Shown here: one piece after another, positions 63,838 through 64,000 of the stretch
How the letters are laid out: every line of letters starts with the position of its first letter
How positions within the stretch are numbered: position 1 is the first letter of the stretch
DNA from: Mesorhizobium sp. dw_380
GTDB lineage: Bacteria; Pseudomonadota; Alphaproteobacteria; Rhizobiales; Rhizobiaceae
NCBI RefSeq assembly: GCF_018588885.1
Contig: NZ_JAFFIW010000001.1
Coordinates: 62,001 to 126,000, forward strand
Reading direction: 5' to 3'
DNA: 64,000 bases
Program-made: the position numbers and the translations under genes
Notes under the pieces: model-generated
The model's input: the letters and a program-made list of their open reading frames with translations, nothing else
Database searches by the model: none
Told to the model about the DNA's origin: nothing

Positions 63838-64000
63838 ATGCCAATCCTGAACCGCGCCGCTGAAATGCAGGACGAAGTTGCCGGCTGGCGCCAGCAGCTG
63901 CACCAGACGCCGGAGTTGAACTTCGACGTCTTCAAGACGGCGGCTTTCGTCACCGAAAAACTGAAGGAGTTCGGTTGCGACGATGTGGTCACCGGCCTCG
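63838..64000 (+). CDS. M20-family amidohydrolase (N-terminal fragment)
   Basis: The first 54 residues read AEMQDEVAGWRQQLHQTPELNF...EKLKEFGCDDVV, the N-terminus of M20 aminoacylase/hippurate hydrolase-type peptidases (R-QLHQTPEL is the usual opening). The metal-binding residues lie beyond the right edge. Substrate is not readable. Confidence 0.8.
   Translation, partial: MPILNRAAEMQDEVAGWRQQLHQTPELNFDVFKTAAFVTEKLKEFGCDDVVTGL

Noticed and set aside
63726..63992. An 88-codon minus-strand frame at the right end
   Set aside because: It is antisense to the M20 amidohydrolase start and shows no family features.

Overview
The window reads as a piece of core chromosome from a GC-rich alphaproteobacterium of the order Rhizobiales, most likely Mesorhizobium or a close relative. 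This is inferred from protein families, gene order (tlpA/argH/lptM-like/lysA/TIGR02302; ftsE/ftsX/ydcF/plsC; hisC with metX/metW; cobT/cobS/J-domain/bolA; corC/aroB/aroK with xerD and accA) and a dispersed intergenic repeat family that looks typical of Mesorhizobium. No database was searched. There is no rRNA, tRNA, CRISPR array, prophage or intact insertion sequence.

Layout. 1-4.8 kb: the start of a UgpB solute-binding protein (cut by the window edge), an endonuclease/exonuclease/phosphatase-fold protein and an MHYT-PAS-GGDEF-EAL c-di-GMP protein. 4.9-12.8 kb: TlpA thioredoxin, argH, a small lipoprotein, lysA, an ArsR regulator with a threonine/serine dehydratase, and a TIGR02302 coiled-coil membrane protein. 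12.8-16.5 kb: LysR regulator and DMT exporter, a single-domain response regulator, hpt and a membrane protein. 16.6-22.9 kb: ftsE-ftsX-ydcF, then a four-gene module (pyridoxamine-oxidase-like, DUF1348, AhpD-like, LysR), then plsC. 23-31.7 kb: LysE exporter, aldo/keto reductase, ChaC, DUF2125, PfkB kinase, prephenate/arogenate dehydrogenase, hisC, and metX-metW behind a SAM-II riboswitch. 31.7-44 kb: DUF1330, a glycosyltransferase, DUF1194, an SbmA-like ABC exporter, a methyltransferase divergent from gloB across a three-unit 22-bp repeat, a cupin, lysoplasmalogenase, a second DMT exporter, DUF3108, rpmB, a queuosine-precursor transporter behind a candidate preQ1 riboswitch, and an ArsR/SRPBCC pair. 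44-49 kb: cobT, cobS, a J-domain protein and BolA. 49.5-54.4 kb: prkA-yeaH-spoVR. 54.5-64 kb: CorC-like, aroB, aroK, a small membrane protein, xerD, accA, an L,D-transpeptidase, a TusA-like protein, a CobW-type GTPase, a D-Ala-D-Ala carboxypeptidase and the start of an M20 amidohydrolase.

How the parts work together. Most genes are housekeeping: amino-acid synthesis (argH, lysA, hisC, prephenate dehydrogenase, metX/metW, aroB/aroK), envelope and division (ftsEX, plsC, carboxypeptidase, L,D-transpeptidase, xerD) and cofactors (cobS/cobT, queuosine uptake). Stress functions are spread through the window (prkA operon with a candidate EcfG promoter, gloB, ChaC, AhpD-like). The most rewarding non-coding signals are the two riboswitches, the tandem operator-like repeat upstream of gloB, a TTAA-N7-TTAA CtrA-type box before ftsE, and repeats that begin on TAG stop codons. 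I did not find a clearly new multi-gene defence or mobile system. The best candidates for new biology are the 37.0-kb repeat, the cobST/J-domain/BolA neighbourhood and the AhpD/DUF1348/oxidase module inserted before plsC.
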